A stretch of DNA of 64,000 bases from Imbricaverruca yamaguchii (lineage: Eukaryota; Arthropoda; Thecostraca; Neoverrucidae): the NCBI GenBank assembly GCA_034440575.1, contig JAOTOL010001272.1, positions 38,501 through 102,500 of the forward strand. The letters run 5' to 3'. Shown here piece after piece: positions 43,590-55,746 of the stretch. The translations under genes were made by a program, and so were the position numbers. Numbering within the stretch: position 1 is the first letter of the stretch; the number at the start of each line of letters is the position of its first letter. The notes under the pieces were generated by a model. It searched no databases, was not told the origin of the DNA, and was given only the letters and a program-made list of their open reading frames with translations.

Positions 43590-44390
43590 TCCAAGCTAAG
43601 CATCACACAAAAACGAAAGGGGTGTCATCGGAAAGTACTCGACCGGTAGGGCCCGGATCCACCCCCAAAGCAATTCCCCCAAAAGTGACATCACTAGGGG
43701 GGGGGGGGGGGCTAGATTTTCACAACTTTTCACAACTTGCATTATGTTTTTGGCTCTGGAGAGTTCATTTTGGCTGATATTTACAACAATAATTTGGAAT
43801 TAGAGAAGGTCAGAGAATTCGACCAGGGCCATACAACTTTTTGGGTCCCAAAAATACAAATTTGATTTGTTCAAAATTTCAAAATTTTGAGTTTTCATGT
43901 TTTCTTTAATTTTTCTTTTCTAATGGGTAGAGCAGACCGAGAAACGTTGTTGGAAGTCAACTTGATCCAATAAAAAATGCTTACTTTAGCGAGAATCTTC
44001 AATCTGGACTTGAAGAGGGAAATATGCCAAATTAATAAGCAGTCAAAAATATAAAAATGAGAAAAATTTGTCTTGTAAGCTTGTTGCATCCCTAAAGATA
44101 AGCAAACATGGGATGTTTCATTACAATATCTATTAGTTAATGCATGACAACTGGTTGAACTTTTTTGGAGGTGACCTCACTTGACCTCGACTACCTCATT
44201 GACCCTAGATGACCTGACTTCAAAATTTTGAGACAGCATGCCAACTTTATGTGGGAAAAGGTATGCCAAATTTTAACTTGCTGGCACTGTTCATTCTCTA
44301 TCTGCAAAAAATCTGAGAAGGGGGGGGCGGGTTGAAGACCTCCCAATATGGTGCTGGTTAAACTGCTATAATTGCAATGCGATGCAAACC
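43590..44390 (+). repeat. possible relative of the AGGTCA-rich repeat at 31.8 kb
   Basis: GAGGTGACCTCACTTGACCT, CATTGACCC and GATGACCTGAC cluster near 44,168-44,220. GGTGTCATCGGAAAGTACTC at 43,621 and a poly-G run at 43,695 mark a distinct composition. No termini identified. Confidence 0.35.
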
Positions 44391-44619
44391 AAAGTAATTA
44401 TGTACATATTTCTTCTTAGTCTTGCACAATGCAAAAATGTTGAGATTCAGACCATTTAATTGCCCAATGTGAACTTCATGCAACAACATGGAAGATGTTC
44501 AGCATTTCAACACATGGAGTAATTAATTTAACAAATTAGTATAAACATGAATGTTCAAAATGTCTCCAGATTTCAGAAAGAGCATACTTCATAGATATGT
44601 CAGGGACATATTAGCTGCC

Positions 44620-45800
44620 ATCACCTGGATGCATGGCTAGGGAACAGGATCCCATTCCGGCTATGGCATCGCCATGCTATTGTGTTAGGTCAGCATGCCT
44701 TTTTTTACAGACTTCTTTTCAGAGGCATCACAAGGATGTTACATCAGAGGTACCATGGTGCCCTTTTGGCCAGGATAATCATCAGTCATACTCATATCAG
44801 CTGTGCATGCCCTTTCACAGGCCGGCTCTGGGGCATGATCAGGATAAGACTCCAAGGACTTCTGGTCAGTAGTATCACCAGGATGTCATGCCAGAGAACC
44901 AGGACGTCCCTATGATCAGGAACATTAGCAGACATTCATGTCAGGGGTGTGCAGGTCTTTCTTTCACAGACCAGGCAGAGGTATCACCAGGATATGACAA
45001 GCAAATGTTCAAGAAGCTTTTGGCCAGTGGCATCACCAGAATGGATGTAAAGCTCATGGCCAGAGGTGTCGCACTAATGTTATGTCAGGGTGGTCAAGCA
45101 TGCACTTCTGGCATGCACATCTGGCTATGGGCATCATTAGATTGCTGTCGGTAGGTAATCATGCCCCTCTTCTACATAGTTGTGGGTATATGATAATCAT
45201 GGAGGAAGATCATGATATTGGTGGTTCTGTAATAGGAGAGGTGACTTTCTGGTGGAGACAGCCAGCCATGTGATGGATAAGCAACTCTGGTGGGATAAGT
45301 GGCCCTGTAATTGAAAGGTTGGCCCTGCAATGGGTGGGTGACTGGTGGAACAGGTGGTTCTGTGACTGGAAAAATAAACAGGTTTATATTGGGGCAGGTG
45401 GTCCAATGATGGGATAATTGGCCCTGCAATGGGACAGGTAATGTTCTAGTGGCACACATGACTCTCCAGTGGGACAGCTGATCATGTGATGGGGGACGGG
45501 AGCTGGTAGAACAAGTGGCTATATGATGGAACAGTTAACCTTGGAACAGGACAAGCAACTGCAGTGTGTCAATTGGAACTATCATGTGATGGGGCATTCC
45601 ACTTTTTGGTGAAACAGTTGACCTTGTAATGTCAAGCAGCTTTCAGCAGGACATTATTATGTGATGGGAGAGGGGTCTGTACTATGAGTGACTGCAATGG
45701 GACAGGTGGTCTTGTAATAGGACTTAAGTCCATGCTATGGGACAGGTGATCATATGGTGGCACCCAGTTATGCAGCACCTGCTCTTTCATTCAATGTCAT
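44620..45800 (+). repeat. two degenerate phrase repeats (ATCACCAGGATG and GGGACAGGTG types)
   Basis: 44,690-45,130 repeats phrases like GGCATCACCAGAATGGATGT and GCCAGAGGTGTCGCACTAAT. 45,240-45,760 repeats phrases like GCCCTGCAATGGGACAGGTA and GATCATGTGATGGG. The period is loose, about 24-30 bp. No coding support. Confidence 0.55.
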
Positions 45801-46987
45801 GATGCTGTGGTTGTTCTTGGTGGCACTGAAAGCATTTTACATTTCCTCTATTGGTTTTAACTGATTCTCTGAACTTGGTCTGCTATATCACATGATATGC
45901 ATTTGCTTTTTGACATAATTGGATGTGAAGCCATGGATGTGATGTAGCTATTTATATTTCTATTGCCTTTATTGAAGCATTAACCCATCCAATTGTTGCT
46001 CAGTTTTACTTAGTCTCCAATACTTTTTAAATGAACATGGGACCTCAGCATCATCTCTTCCCATCCCACCAGGGATAAATTATTCAAGAAATAGGGTGGA
46101 ATATTCCACTTTCTGAACATCCAATTTGCATCCTGATCCTCGATGAGTGCTTATGAAGTCCTTGTGTTTTCTTTGCTATCAATAAAGAATGATGATACAC
46201 AAACATTTCGCAACACAATTTCAGGTGATTATATGTGATGCGATATGGCATATAATACCAGTTTATAGCATGGGTATAGTTTTCTGTATCCAGAATATAG
46301 CTCTTCCTAAATCATGAATCTGAAAACAAATAATAGGTACAGTCATAAATGCCTAAACCATTTGTTCAAATTTGAGTCTGAAAGGTGTCAAAAGCAGTTT
46401 AAATGACACTAATTCTACGCCAAATTTCGACATCCTACTGTGCTTGTTCCGACATCTCACACCTAATGAAAAACCAATATTTTAACCCTGCATCCCACCT
46501 ACCATCTTTTTCCGTTGTTAAAATTATTTATCCCCTTCCATAATTATTTGCATGCATCAACTCAATGTCCAGATGCATATGTCTCACACCCAACATCCTG
46601 ATTGCTTGTATTGTCACACAATACCAATCAACCTCAATGTAAACCTCTCATCCCATTCCACAACGTATGCTAATTGAATTCATTTCTGCACCACTTTCAT
46701 AAGTCAACCAGCAATACTTTCATTTAGTTTCATTCTACTTTTTACTTCATTCCAATGTTCCAACACCTCACCAAGATGCAGCCAATTCACGTGGATCTAA
46801 AACAACACTAAATCAGTGTCCAAGGATAACTGCTTGACTGTTGATGCCCTGACCCAAAGTATTTGGAGTTTGCACTGTTTGCATTCTGGTGATGTATCTG
46901 GTCAGAAGGTTACCCTGGTCGCCCTGGCATCACATTGTGGTGATACCCATGGCAAGAAGTCTACAAAAGTGCATGAGGACCTGATGA
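45801..46987. other. no recognisable feature
   Basis: AT-rich. Part of it (46,390-46,490: GTGTCAAAAGCAGTTTAAAT, GACACTAATTCTACGCCAAA) recurs at about 48,925-49,030, so it belongs to another dispersed repeat. Confidence 0.5.
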
Positions 46988-46994
46988 ACATTAG

Positions 46995-48685
46995 ACATAG
47001 ACATAAAGACATAAAATATTAGCACAACTATGAGCCACAAAGGCCCTTCTTGGGTGCACTCTGTACACTCAACCAGTTGCCCACCAAATCTGTCAATCAG
47101 CCCTCCCTGTAATACTTAAAAGCAAGCCCTATATTCTTATAATGATTGTCTATGTTGTTTTTAAAGATGTTCAATGTGCTGCTACTGACAATGGTTTCTG
47201 GCAGCTGGTTCCAGTGTTCTACTACCCTGTTGGTGAAGAAAGTCTGTCTTAACCTTGTTCTGCTGTGTATAACTTGAATTTCGAATTTATGGCCTCTAAT
47301 TACATCATTTCTGTTAAATTCAAACACTTCCCTGAGATATCCTCTCTCCAGACCATGGACAGCAGAGATCAATCTAGTAATATTCAACTAGATTTGGACG
47401 ACCTAAAAGAGTGGGCTGATCAATGGCAGATGACTTTCAACTATGATAAGTGTAAGGTTATGCATATAGGGTCTGCAGGCGAGACATTCAGTTATAAAAT
47501 GGGAGGGAGGGAACTGGATGTTATTGAAGAGGAAAGGGACTTAGGTGTGTTGGTCTCAAAAGACCTTAAAGCAGAAAAACAATGTATCTCAGCTAGAAAT
47601 AGGGCACTCAGAATGCTGGGACTCATTAATAGAAGTGTGAAATATAAGAGCAGGGAAGTCATGAAAAAGCTGTACTTAGCATATGTGCGGCCCCACTTGG
47701 AGTACTCTGTACAAGCATGGAGCCCCTACCTAGAAAAGGATATAGATATGTTAGAAAGAGTCCAGCGCAAAGCCACTAGACTCGTCAGTGGATTAAGTAA
47801 CTTAGAATATGGAGAAAGGCTTAATGCATTAGATATGTACTCACTCAAGTATAGGAGATTAAGGGGAGACATGATTGAAATGTACAAAATTGTTAGAGGG
47901 CTAGATCAGGTCAATTTGAATGATGCTCTGCAGTTTAGAGTATCCCATAGGGGTCATCAATTCAGGTTAGACAAAATGAGGTGCAGGACAGTTAAACGAC
48001 AACAGGTCTTCAGTCAAAGGGTTGTTGACCAATGGAATAGGCTGCCTGCTGATGCAGTGGGGAGTCCCTCATTGAATGTCTTTAAAAGTAGGGTGGATAA
48101 ATTTTTTAGACAGGAAAATGTTGTTTTTGAATTCTAACTTGTGATGCATGGGATATTGAGTATTTTCACTAGCTATATAGGGTATAACATTATGCTAGTA
48201 TTATGCTGTACTATATGGGGTGTACCTAGCAGTGGATTTGGCAACTTCCTTTGCGATGTCATACTGATGAGATTGGCTGTGGTGGCACAGGTGGAGGGAT
48301 TGCATGGGTTTGGAATTGATAGGTGTGAACATGTACTTTCTAATATCTTCTAGACAGGCTTGACCCAGATGGGCCCTTGTGGCCTTTATTAAGCCTTAAC
48401 ACTTTATGACTTTATGACTTTATGGACAAATTTAAAGACCTCGATGAGATCTCTCAGCCTTCTATATCTAAGTGAAAACATTCAACTTCTTCAATCTTTC
48501 CTCATATGCCAGGTTGCTTATACCATTAACCATTTTTGTAGACATCTTTTGTACTCTCTGTAAAAGCCAACAATCTTTTTCATAGCTAGGAGACCAAGCT
48601 TGGATGCAGTATTCCAAATGTGGCCTGACATATGCACAGTAAAGCTTCCTGATAACTTCCTCACTTCTGTATGATACAATCCTAT
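46995..48685 (-). mobile_element. 5'-truncated CR1-A copy with 7-bp target duplication, split by CR1-B
   Basis: The minus-strand tail (TAAAGACATAAAAGA-type end, GAGCCACAAAGGCCC) is at 46,995 and coding similarity to CR1-A runs to 48,685, where YRSEEVIRKLYCAYVRPHLE is readable. ACATTAG flanks it at 46,988-46,994 and 48,686-48,692. 47,362-48,421 is a foreign insertion. Confidence 0.85.
47362..48421 (+). mobile_element. 5'-truncated CR1-B copy nested in CR1-A, 7-bp target duplication
   Basis: ATGGACA flanks it at 47,355-47,361 and 48,422-48,428. The host CR1-A coding sequence (FKFV|HGLERG) is split exactly there. From about 47,369 to 48,137 an open frame reads the RT thumb and C-terminal region (DLKEWADQWQMTFNYDKCKV, then LEYSVQAWSPYLEKDIDMLE, then VVDQWNRLPADAVGS) without a stop. 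The 3' end carries TTATGACTTTATGACTTTATG microsatellite units. The protein differs strongly from CR1-A. The start codon of the long frame lies in the host element and is not meaningful. Confidence 0.88.
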
Positions 48686-48692
48686 ACATTAG

Positions 48693-49900
48693 TGATGCCT
48701 CTGGTCACCCTTTAAAAGAAGAGCATGCAGAATTTGGACACAATTGTCTGGTGATGCCATTGCCCAGAATGACATCCTGGTCTCCGTGGCACAGTGATCA
48801 ATTATTCGAAAAATAGGGTGTAATCTACCACTTTCCGAATGTTCAATTGACATTCTTCTCCAAAAAGTATCAAAGTCCTGCTCTGTGGAACTTACACCAC
48901 AAGCTCGAATTTCAGTCCGGGCATCAAAAGTCCTTTAAATGACACTAATTCTATTACAAATTTCGACATCCCACTGTGCTCGTTTCAACATCTCACACCT
49001 AACGAAGAACCATTACTTTAACCCTGCCTTGGCATGACAAATTGGTGACACCCCTGACCAGGACATCCTGGTACCCCAGCATGGCATTCCAGTGTTGCTT
49101 CTGGCAAGACATATCTGCAAATTGACATGCTTACCAGGGTTGGATGCATAGCTGATTACTGAATATTTGCCATCCAGAACATTGTTCTCTCCAGTAAATT
49201 ACCCACTCCCTTTTGCTCAAAGATGAGCTGAGTTTCAAAATGACTGCAAGCTCATTGCTGTTTTACAAATATGTCTGAAACAGACTGGAAAGTATAACAG
49301 TTAGTTCTTGACTTTAAAAAGAGGGGGCAAGTTATCTAACTGACCTGGAATGCCACAAAAATTAGCCTTTTCAAACCCAGAGTTCCAGAACACACATCCA
49401 ACCCTGGTGCTGACTCATGGCACAACATCATGGTGATGTCTGTGGCTGGTTGTCCCAATCCCCTGGTGTGACATCCGGGTTATGCCCTTGGCCAGAATGG
49501 TATCCTGATCTCACCCAGCACACCTTTTTGGCATCATTCCTGGCAAGCCATCTATAAAAATGTCATACTGACCCCCCTGCATGACATTTAGGCAACACCA
49601 CTGTCTGGCAAGACATCTGTGGAAGAGATCGTGCTGACTCCCTGTCACGACACACTGGTGTTACCTGTGGTGAAAAGTCTGCAAAAGGCCATGCTGACCC
49701 ACCAACATGACATCCTGGTGACATCTCTGGCCTGTCTGTGAAAGATGAACAAATCAATGCATTACATGAATGTCTGGTGAGCCTCCTGGCCAGAAGGGCA
49801 TCCTGCTCCCCTTGACTACATCCTGGTGAATTCCTACCTCAAGTAGGAATTATGTGTAAACGATGCACTGACTGCCTGTTCATGCCCCTTGACAGAAGCA
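48693..49900 (+). repeat. degenerate phrase repeat (GACATCCTGGTGA / CTGGCCAG type)
   Basis: Phrases such as ATGACATCCTGGTCTCCGTG, CATGACATCCTGGTGACATC and CTCCTGGCCAGAAGGGCATC recur at loose ~25-35-bp spacing, resembling 44,870-45,060. Not coding. Confidence 0.5.
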
Positions 49901-50640
49901 GCCTCTTTGAGTACATCCATATCCAAGAGACGTCATAAGGTTACACCAGCGACCGATACTGACAAATGCCTAAGTTATAGATACTTGGTCAGATCTGGAT
50001 ACATTTGGAGCATTTTCATCCATAGTATTTACATCATTGAGTCTGTCCATCTATGTTCCATGATTGCAGTGAGTTCTCATTGATGTATGAGATAAGATTT
50101 CATTGATGCATGCCAATGAATATTGTAGAATTGTCAATGAATAATGCTTTTGAATTAGTAGGTTACTTAGTTTTGCTTGACGTATCTAATCTAATCTTAA
50201 CCATCTAATCTTGACCATTTTACTCTTGATATTTTTCGGCACATCCAGTGTTGTTATACATTACAGCCATGAAAGTATAATATCACATGTTTTTGCCATA
50301 CTGATCAACACTTCAAGTGGGGAATGTGGTATTGATTCAATTGGTGTGTTATGTCACTAACCATTGCTTAAAATAGTTTGACTATTGTTTTATGATATCT
50401 CATTTGTTCCATGCTCTAGAAAGCGTTTTATCACGCTGTCTGGGATTCTGTGTTGTCTGGAATTCCTTATCTTTCTGGCATTTTAAAGGTCAAATTTCCA
50501 AAGCATGTCCTTGTTGCATGCCAGATTACTGCTTGGCGCGACTATGCACCTGGCACGTGATAATGTTCGTGTCAACATGTGATCACTGCCTAGCCCGAGA
50601 GCAAGGTTTCCACTATCTGGTGTTCAGTGGTGCCCTGACG
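49901..50640. other. no recognisable feature; presumed region upstream of MO25
   Basis: AT-rich sequence that becomes GC-rich after about 50,620. No TATA box or start site can be assigned. Confidence 0.45.
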
Positions 50641-50700
50641 AGGATCTCCAGCCGTAACGCTAGCTGGCTGGCTGGCAGGGGGTAGCGCCCTAGCGTCGGC

Positions 50701-50802
50701 ATGCCTCTGTGGGGCAAGTCGCAGAAAAACCCGGCGGACGTGGTGCGGGCCATCCGGGACGGCCTGGCGGCGCTGGAGAAGGGCGACAAGAAGACCGATA
50801 AG
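50701..50802 (+). CDS. CAB39: MO25/CAB39, first coding exon (partial gene)
   Basis: ATG at 50,701 opens a 34-codon exon: MPLWGKSQKNPADVVRAIRD, then a short LAALEKGDKKTDK segment, ending at donor GTAGGC (50,803) in phase 0. The GKSxKxPADxV and ALEKxDKK patterns and the starting length are those of MO25, the scaffold that activates LKB1 with STRAD and also germinal-centre kinases. GC-rich third positions and the conserved start support a real exon. The following exon (ATEEVSKNL-like in relatives) was not found in the remaining 13 kb, so intron 1 extends beyond the window. It carries a minisatellite and a 10-kb nested transposon. An acceptor-like CCCTAG lies at 50,688-50,693, so a non-coding upstream exon is possible. 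Confidence 0.88.
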
Positions 50803-50854
50803 GTAGGCCTCTGAGTCACGCGGCCCGAGCCGGCAACCGACCACGATAACACCC

Positions 50855-51410
50855 GCTCACAGACGTGTCGCTGCTGCTCTAATAATGTCCCCTCACAGAC
50901 GTGCCGCTGCTGATCTAATAATCTCCTCTCACAGAGAGCCGCTGCTGCTCTAATAACGTCCAGCGTCCGCTCACAGGTGCGCCGCTCCTGCTCTAATAAT
51001 GCCCTCTCGCGGATGTGCCGCTGCTGCTCTAATGATGTACACTCGCAGACGTGCCGCTGCTGCTCTAATAATGTACACTCACAGACGTGCCGCTGCTGCT
51101 CTAATAACGTCCGCTCACAGACGTGCCGCTGCTGCTCTAATGATGTCCCCTCACATACGTGCCGCTGCTGCTCTACTAACGTCCGCTCACATACGTGCCA
51201 CTGCTGCTCTAATATGTACACTCGCAGACGTGCCGCTGCTGCTCTAATAATGCACACTCGCAGATGCGCCGCTGCTGCTCTAATAACGCCTGCTCACAGA
51301 CGTGTCACTGCTGCTCTAATAACGTCCGCTCACACACGTGCCGCTGCCGCTCTAATAATGTCCGCTCACAGAGTGCCGCTGCTGCTCGAATCTTGACGCT
51401 CACGCACGTG
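50855..51410 (+). repeat. 36-bp minisatellite in MO25 intron 1, about 15 copies
   Basis: The unit GTGCCGCTGCTGCTCTAATA plus ATGTCCGCTCACAGAC has starts at 51,015, 51,051, 51,087 and 51,123, an exact 36-bp period. It degrades at both ends. Long open frames of RRAAAALI / CCCSN repeats on both strands arise because 36 is a multiple of three. Confidence 0.95.
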
Positions 51411-51559
51411 CCGGTGTTCCTCCAATATTGCTCTAAATTCGAATCATATGAGTATTTTCCACGGGTGAGTATTTAGGAACTCGTCGATTGCACCATGGAA
51501 TATTGTTGTGGTATGAAAAAGAATGCCAGAGTACATGAGCATATGAATACGCAGATGAA

Positions 51560-52140
51560 GGGTCGCGTTCGTGGCATGGGCCAGTGTCAGTTCCAGGCGT
51601 CTGGTAATGCACCAAGATAGGCCAGAGATGCCGCGTCCTCGGGCTCGGAGAGCGTGTCCGCGGCATGTTGGCAGGGATATGGACCCACAGTGTCCGTGCT
51701 ATTGGCCTGGCGCCAGTCACAGGGGCACACGCCCGCACCAAACACCTGGTATTCATGCCAAAGACCCGGTGTCTGTGCCATAGACTCGGCATGGCACAAT
51801 TCGGCATCCGTGCCGTGGTCTCGGTGCCCGTGCCATAGACTCGATGCCCGTGCCAGTCTCGGCTTCCGTGCCGTGACCTCGGTGTCCATTCAAGGGGTGC
51901 CGTGTTCGCATCGGGGCCCCGTGTCCGTGCCGGTGGTCGGGTAATGTGGCGGCATGAGCCCAGTAGTATCGTGTCGGCGGTCCGGCGGTACTGTGCCAAG
52001 CGTCGGGCAGGGTTGCGTCAGCGGCCGGGTCCTGTTGCCAGGTGGCGGCGCGCGCCCGTTGTGGTCTTGGCAGGGACCCCTCGGCTGTTACAATGGATCG
52101 GCAGGGCCATGTGAAAGGCCCCGACAAGGATCATCTCGTT
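51560..52140 (+). repeat. degenerate GTGCCGTGG / CTCGGTGCC minisatellite
   Basis: Phrases such as CCGTGCCGTGGTCTCGGTGC and CCGTGCCATAGACTCGGCAT repeat at loose ~22-26 bp from 51,770 to 51,890, with weaker copies around. Style resembles the minisatellite in the PINCH intron. Not coding. Confidence 0.6.
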
Positions 52141-53222
52141 CATTTGCGTGGACCACGGTTCGTGTTGGATGCTAGAGACCGTGTCGTGGACACTTTGTCT
52201 GCTTGAATGGCTTGTTGGTCATATTATCGGTTGTTTACAGATTGTCCGGGTGCCGATAGTGGCTCTAGTGAGAAGCTCGTCAACCGTATAGGCGATGCAA
52301 TATCCTTGTTAGTTGTTCGGCAGGGCTGTTTCGGGGTCCCCTAGTCACGGTAGGGTGTCTGAGTTACCACGGCCCGTTCACTGATTCCAGAAGCCTTTCT
52401 AGTCTACGTGTGGAGCCTGCCATAGGTGTAAGTGTCTCTCTTGCCATCCCAAGGGCCCTGCTAATTACCCCAAGACCCGCCAAGCCGGTTCCTTATCGCC
52501 ATCCACAGTCGCCTATTTATCGGTATGACGAGCTCGCTTAACCATCCTAGAGCATTCGTTGTTTGGCTCAGAAACCTCCTCTCTGGACTTTGTGGGTTCA
52601 TCCTAAGATTCCGGTGCCGGTCCAATGAACACCTGGCAACCATCTGGAACACTTCGTCAGTCTCAGTTCCCTGCAATCACAATGACGAAATGTCAAAGCC
52701 CAGTATAGTAGGGTATAGTTCTGGGAAAAGCAGTTAACGTAAGGTTCTGTTCATATGAGGCATGCTGATTGTTCGAAAACAACCGATTTCGGGATGTTTG
52801 GTATACAGAACAGTATGCTCTCCAGAATATTATTTCTTCATTTTTTTTATTTGGAGGCTGAATGCTGGTGTTTGACAGTGGACACAGTGCTGAAAGATGG
52901 AAATGTGAAATCTGAGCACCTGTCTCATGCTTGAAGCAAATATATCCTCCATATTCGATTGTAGAGAAATTTTCATATCCACATCCAGATTAAAAAGCAC
53001 AATTTCCACCCTGAGCATGCTCGATATTTTCAATTTTGTTAAACCAATGTTGCCTGCAAAAGGACATCAGTCACACTATTGAATCGAAGTGCCATTCAAG
53101 CCATGGCTGTTCAATACACTAAATGAGATACGTGCGATTTTCTCGAAAGCTAGTTTAATTTTATCATGCAAATATTGTCCTACATCGATTCGTGATTTGT
53201 TAAATATCCACATACAAAGACG
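52141..53222. other. MO25 intron, no recognisable feature
   Basis: No coding, repeat or splice structure could be supported. Confidence 0.5.
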
Positions 53223-53754
53223 CAGTGTTGGAAAAACTGTCGTTTATTGGTGTCATGCATACCAATACATTTTGTACAGCAGGATTGTGACTAGACTAAA
53301 TGAAATATTTTGTACTCCAAAAGGGAAAATGAAGAACAACATTGTTTGGTCAAGTGCTACCACACAAGGTCCATACCTGAAAACAAATGGCAGTTGCAGC
53401 AGTGCAGAATCGCCTATCCGTCAATGGCCAGTTCTAGTGAACTAGAACTGGACGACATTCGGATCTGTTGATGTCGGTGTTTGTCGGTTTTTAGCACCAT
53501 GTATGCGCTAAAAACGTCTCCGCACCGCACAAATGGCGGCGCGTGACGTCATGTGAGAAAACGCTATAGAGAAGACGCATGTGAGAAGCGCTATTTGTGT
53601 TAATATAGTCAATAATTAATTCAATATTTATTCAATGTTCATTCAATATTCATCAATATTTATTCTTATATATGATATCTTTATATCAATCAGTATTCAA
53701 TATTTATTTTTAGATACTTGGGCTGGAGTTTGCCGCCAGGTGTCAAGGTGGGAG

Positions 53755-54165
53755 GACGTCCGTTGGAGCTCCAGCTTTCCAGATAAGTCGTTGCAGAACA
53801 GGGTAGTACTCTAGTCTAAGCTGTGGATAGGCGTTTAGCAATTACTTCTGTGATTATATTTCATTAGTTTTTATCTGATAAGCATTTTAGTAGCACGCAA
53901 ACTATACTAAATTAACGTAGCGACGCTGCCGTGCGCCATTTCTTGTTAGGCGAGGCCCGTTGGAGCCCCAGGTTTCGGGATAAGTCGTTGCAGAACAGGG
54001 CAGTGCTCTAGTCTAAGCTGTGGATAGGTGTTTAGCAATTACTTCTGTGATTATATTTCATTCGTTTTTATCTGATAAGCATTTTCGTAGCACGCAAACT
54101 ATACTATATTAACCTAGCGACGCTGCCTCTCGTGCGCGATCTTCGTGTTAGGCGAGGCCTCGTGG
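53755..54165 (+). promoter_or_regulatory. tandem ~197-bp 5' units of CR1-A (probable internal promoter)
   Basis: GATAAGTCGTTGCAGAACAG starts at 53,782 and at 53,979. About 190 bases (CGTTGGAGC... to ...GTTAGGCGAGGCC) are repeated with ~90% identity. Tandem 5' monomers serve as promoters in some LINEs; that role here is inferred. Confidence 0.6.
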
Positions 54166-54613
54166 CTTTGGGCGTGTTCTCGACGCTTCGATTTCTGTAG
54201 AAGGAGATATTACAAGATATTCATACTATCCTAACATACTTTATTTATTTTTTGTTGTGCGTAGTGTGTTTGGTGTTGAAGTTTAAGATAGTTTAATTGG
54301 TAGTAAGTTGGGGGTATTCATAAGTGCTGTGTGACTGTTCATTTTTCTGTCTAGCCATAAGTGATATCAAAAGGGATATTCATATAGTTGTCTACTTGTG
54401 TGGAAGACAATTAGATTATACATTTTGTTTATTTATTAAAAAAAAAAACAAAAAAAACAATTGTTTAATAGTTTCTGCTTTTCTTGAGGTACTCAGATAA
54501 TTAACTGACAGTATAGGACGTAGCGATTTATAGTGAATGATAGTTGGCTTTTTTGTCGGTTGTTTAGCGAGTTAATTTGAATCTAAATCTAGGCATAAGC
54601 TGCAGCGTCTAGG

Positions 54614-55552
54614 ATGGTTTCGACCAGGATCCAGGCACTAGAGGAAGAGATTAGGACCCTTAAGGCAGAGCTTTCCAAGCTCAAGGCTGCCCTTGTTGCA
54701 CAGGGTAGGCAAGATAAAGCAACAAGGGGTCACTCCGTAGCAGAGACATCATTTGCCCAGGTGGTCGCAGGCCACCAGGTAGCTGAGGCTTCCCCTACTG
54801 TGGATGTGGCTGAGATCTCTCGAGAGGGGAGTGTTAATAGTGAACAGAGGAGGGGTAGTTCTGGTAGGTCACAGGAGGGGAAGTGGCATGAGGTCAGGGG
54901 GTGGAGGATTTGGAGACGCGAACCTAAGGAAAGGGTCAGTGAGTGGCAGGTGGTAGGAGCGGGAGGAAGTCTAGCCGAACGGCCCAGCGGGCAGGCATAT
55001 TAACATCAAATATGTTCCAGGCATTGGATGACTGCCCCCAGGATAGTAGTAGTAAGGAGTCAGTGCTAGTCCTAGGAGACTCTCGTGTGCGACATTTAGA
55101 GCGGGTATTTTGTAAAGGCAGGAGGGACAGGAGGTGCATCACCAGGCCTGGTGCCAAGGTGAAGGACCTGGTACCTGTGGTGGCACAGGTCACCAGTGAT
55201 CACCAGTTTAACACAGTCATAGTGCATGTAGGGGTAAATAACATTGGTCATGCTAGGAGTGAGGAGCTTCTGCGGGAGTACAGGGCCCTTCTGGCCACCC
55301 TGAAGGGTACCAATAGTCATTGTAACAGCAATTTTGCCTAGGGCTAGAGCCTCCCCTGAGTGGAACTCTAGGGCACTGGCAGCTAACGCCAGGGTAGGAA
55401 AGCTCTGCCATGAGCTAGGTTTTACATTTGTAGACGGGTGGAGCAGGTTTTATGCATTGTGGGACCTCTATCAGAGGGATGGCCTGCACTTCTCTGAGAA
55501 GGGGGTCCATGTGTTAGGCAAAGTGTACGAGCATGTCCTTCAGGGAAACTAG
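54614..55552 (+). pseudogene. CR1-A ORF1: coiled coil plus SGNH-type esterase, two frameshifts
   Basis: From ATG 54,614 the frame begins with a leucine-rich coiled coil (IQALEEEIRTLKAELSKLKA). It shifts near 54,950 into a second frame, and again near 55,330 into a third that ends at 55,552. Esterase blocks remain legible: VLVLGDSRVRH (nucleophile Ser), HVGVNNIG (block III) and the terminal RDGLHFSEKG (Asp-His). CR1 ORF1 esterases are thought to act on lipids or membranes. The shifts prevent a full product from this copy. Confidence 0.88.
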
Positions 55553-55746
55553 GAAATGGGCTGGGGAGGGAGGAAATTGCATTCCCAACTCAGAAATATT
55601 CCAATAGTGTCAGCCAAGGCAATATAACCTCAAAGTCTGCAAACAGGGACAGCAGCAGTTCAAGGGGACAGAGTGGGAGTTCATCTAGTGATATAAGAAC
55701 TCAGTATGAAAAAGCCAAAGGTGGTTATGGAGCATTTGTTAAGTGT

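Noticed and set aside
47265..47361. Start of the 290-residue CR1-B frame
   Set aside because: These first codons lie in the host CR1-A read backwards; the real CR1-B fragment starts at 47,362.
50860..51396. Cys/Ser- and Ala-rich open frames, and a CRISPR-like look
   Set aside because: The 36-bp units abut directly with no unique spacers and the genome is eukaryotic; it is a minisatellite.
51433..51999. 188-residue minus frame rich in His/Arg/Thr
   Set aside because: Follows the GTGCCGTGG degenerate repeat; no conserved domain or splice sites.
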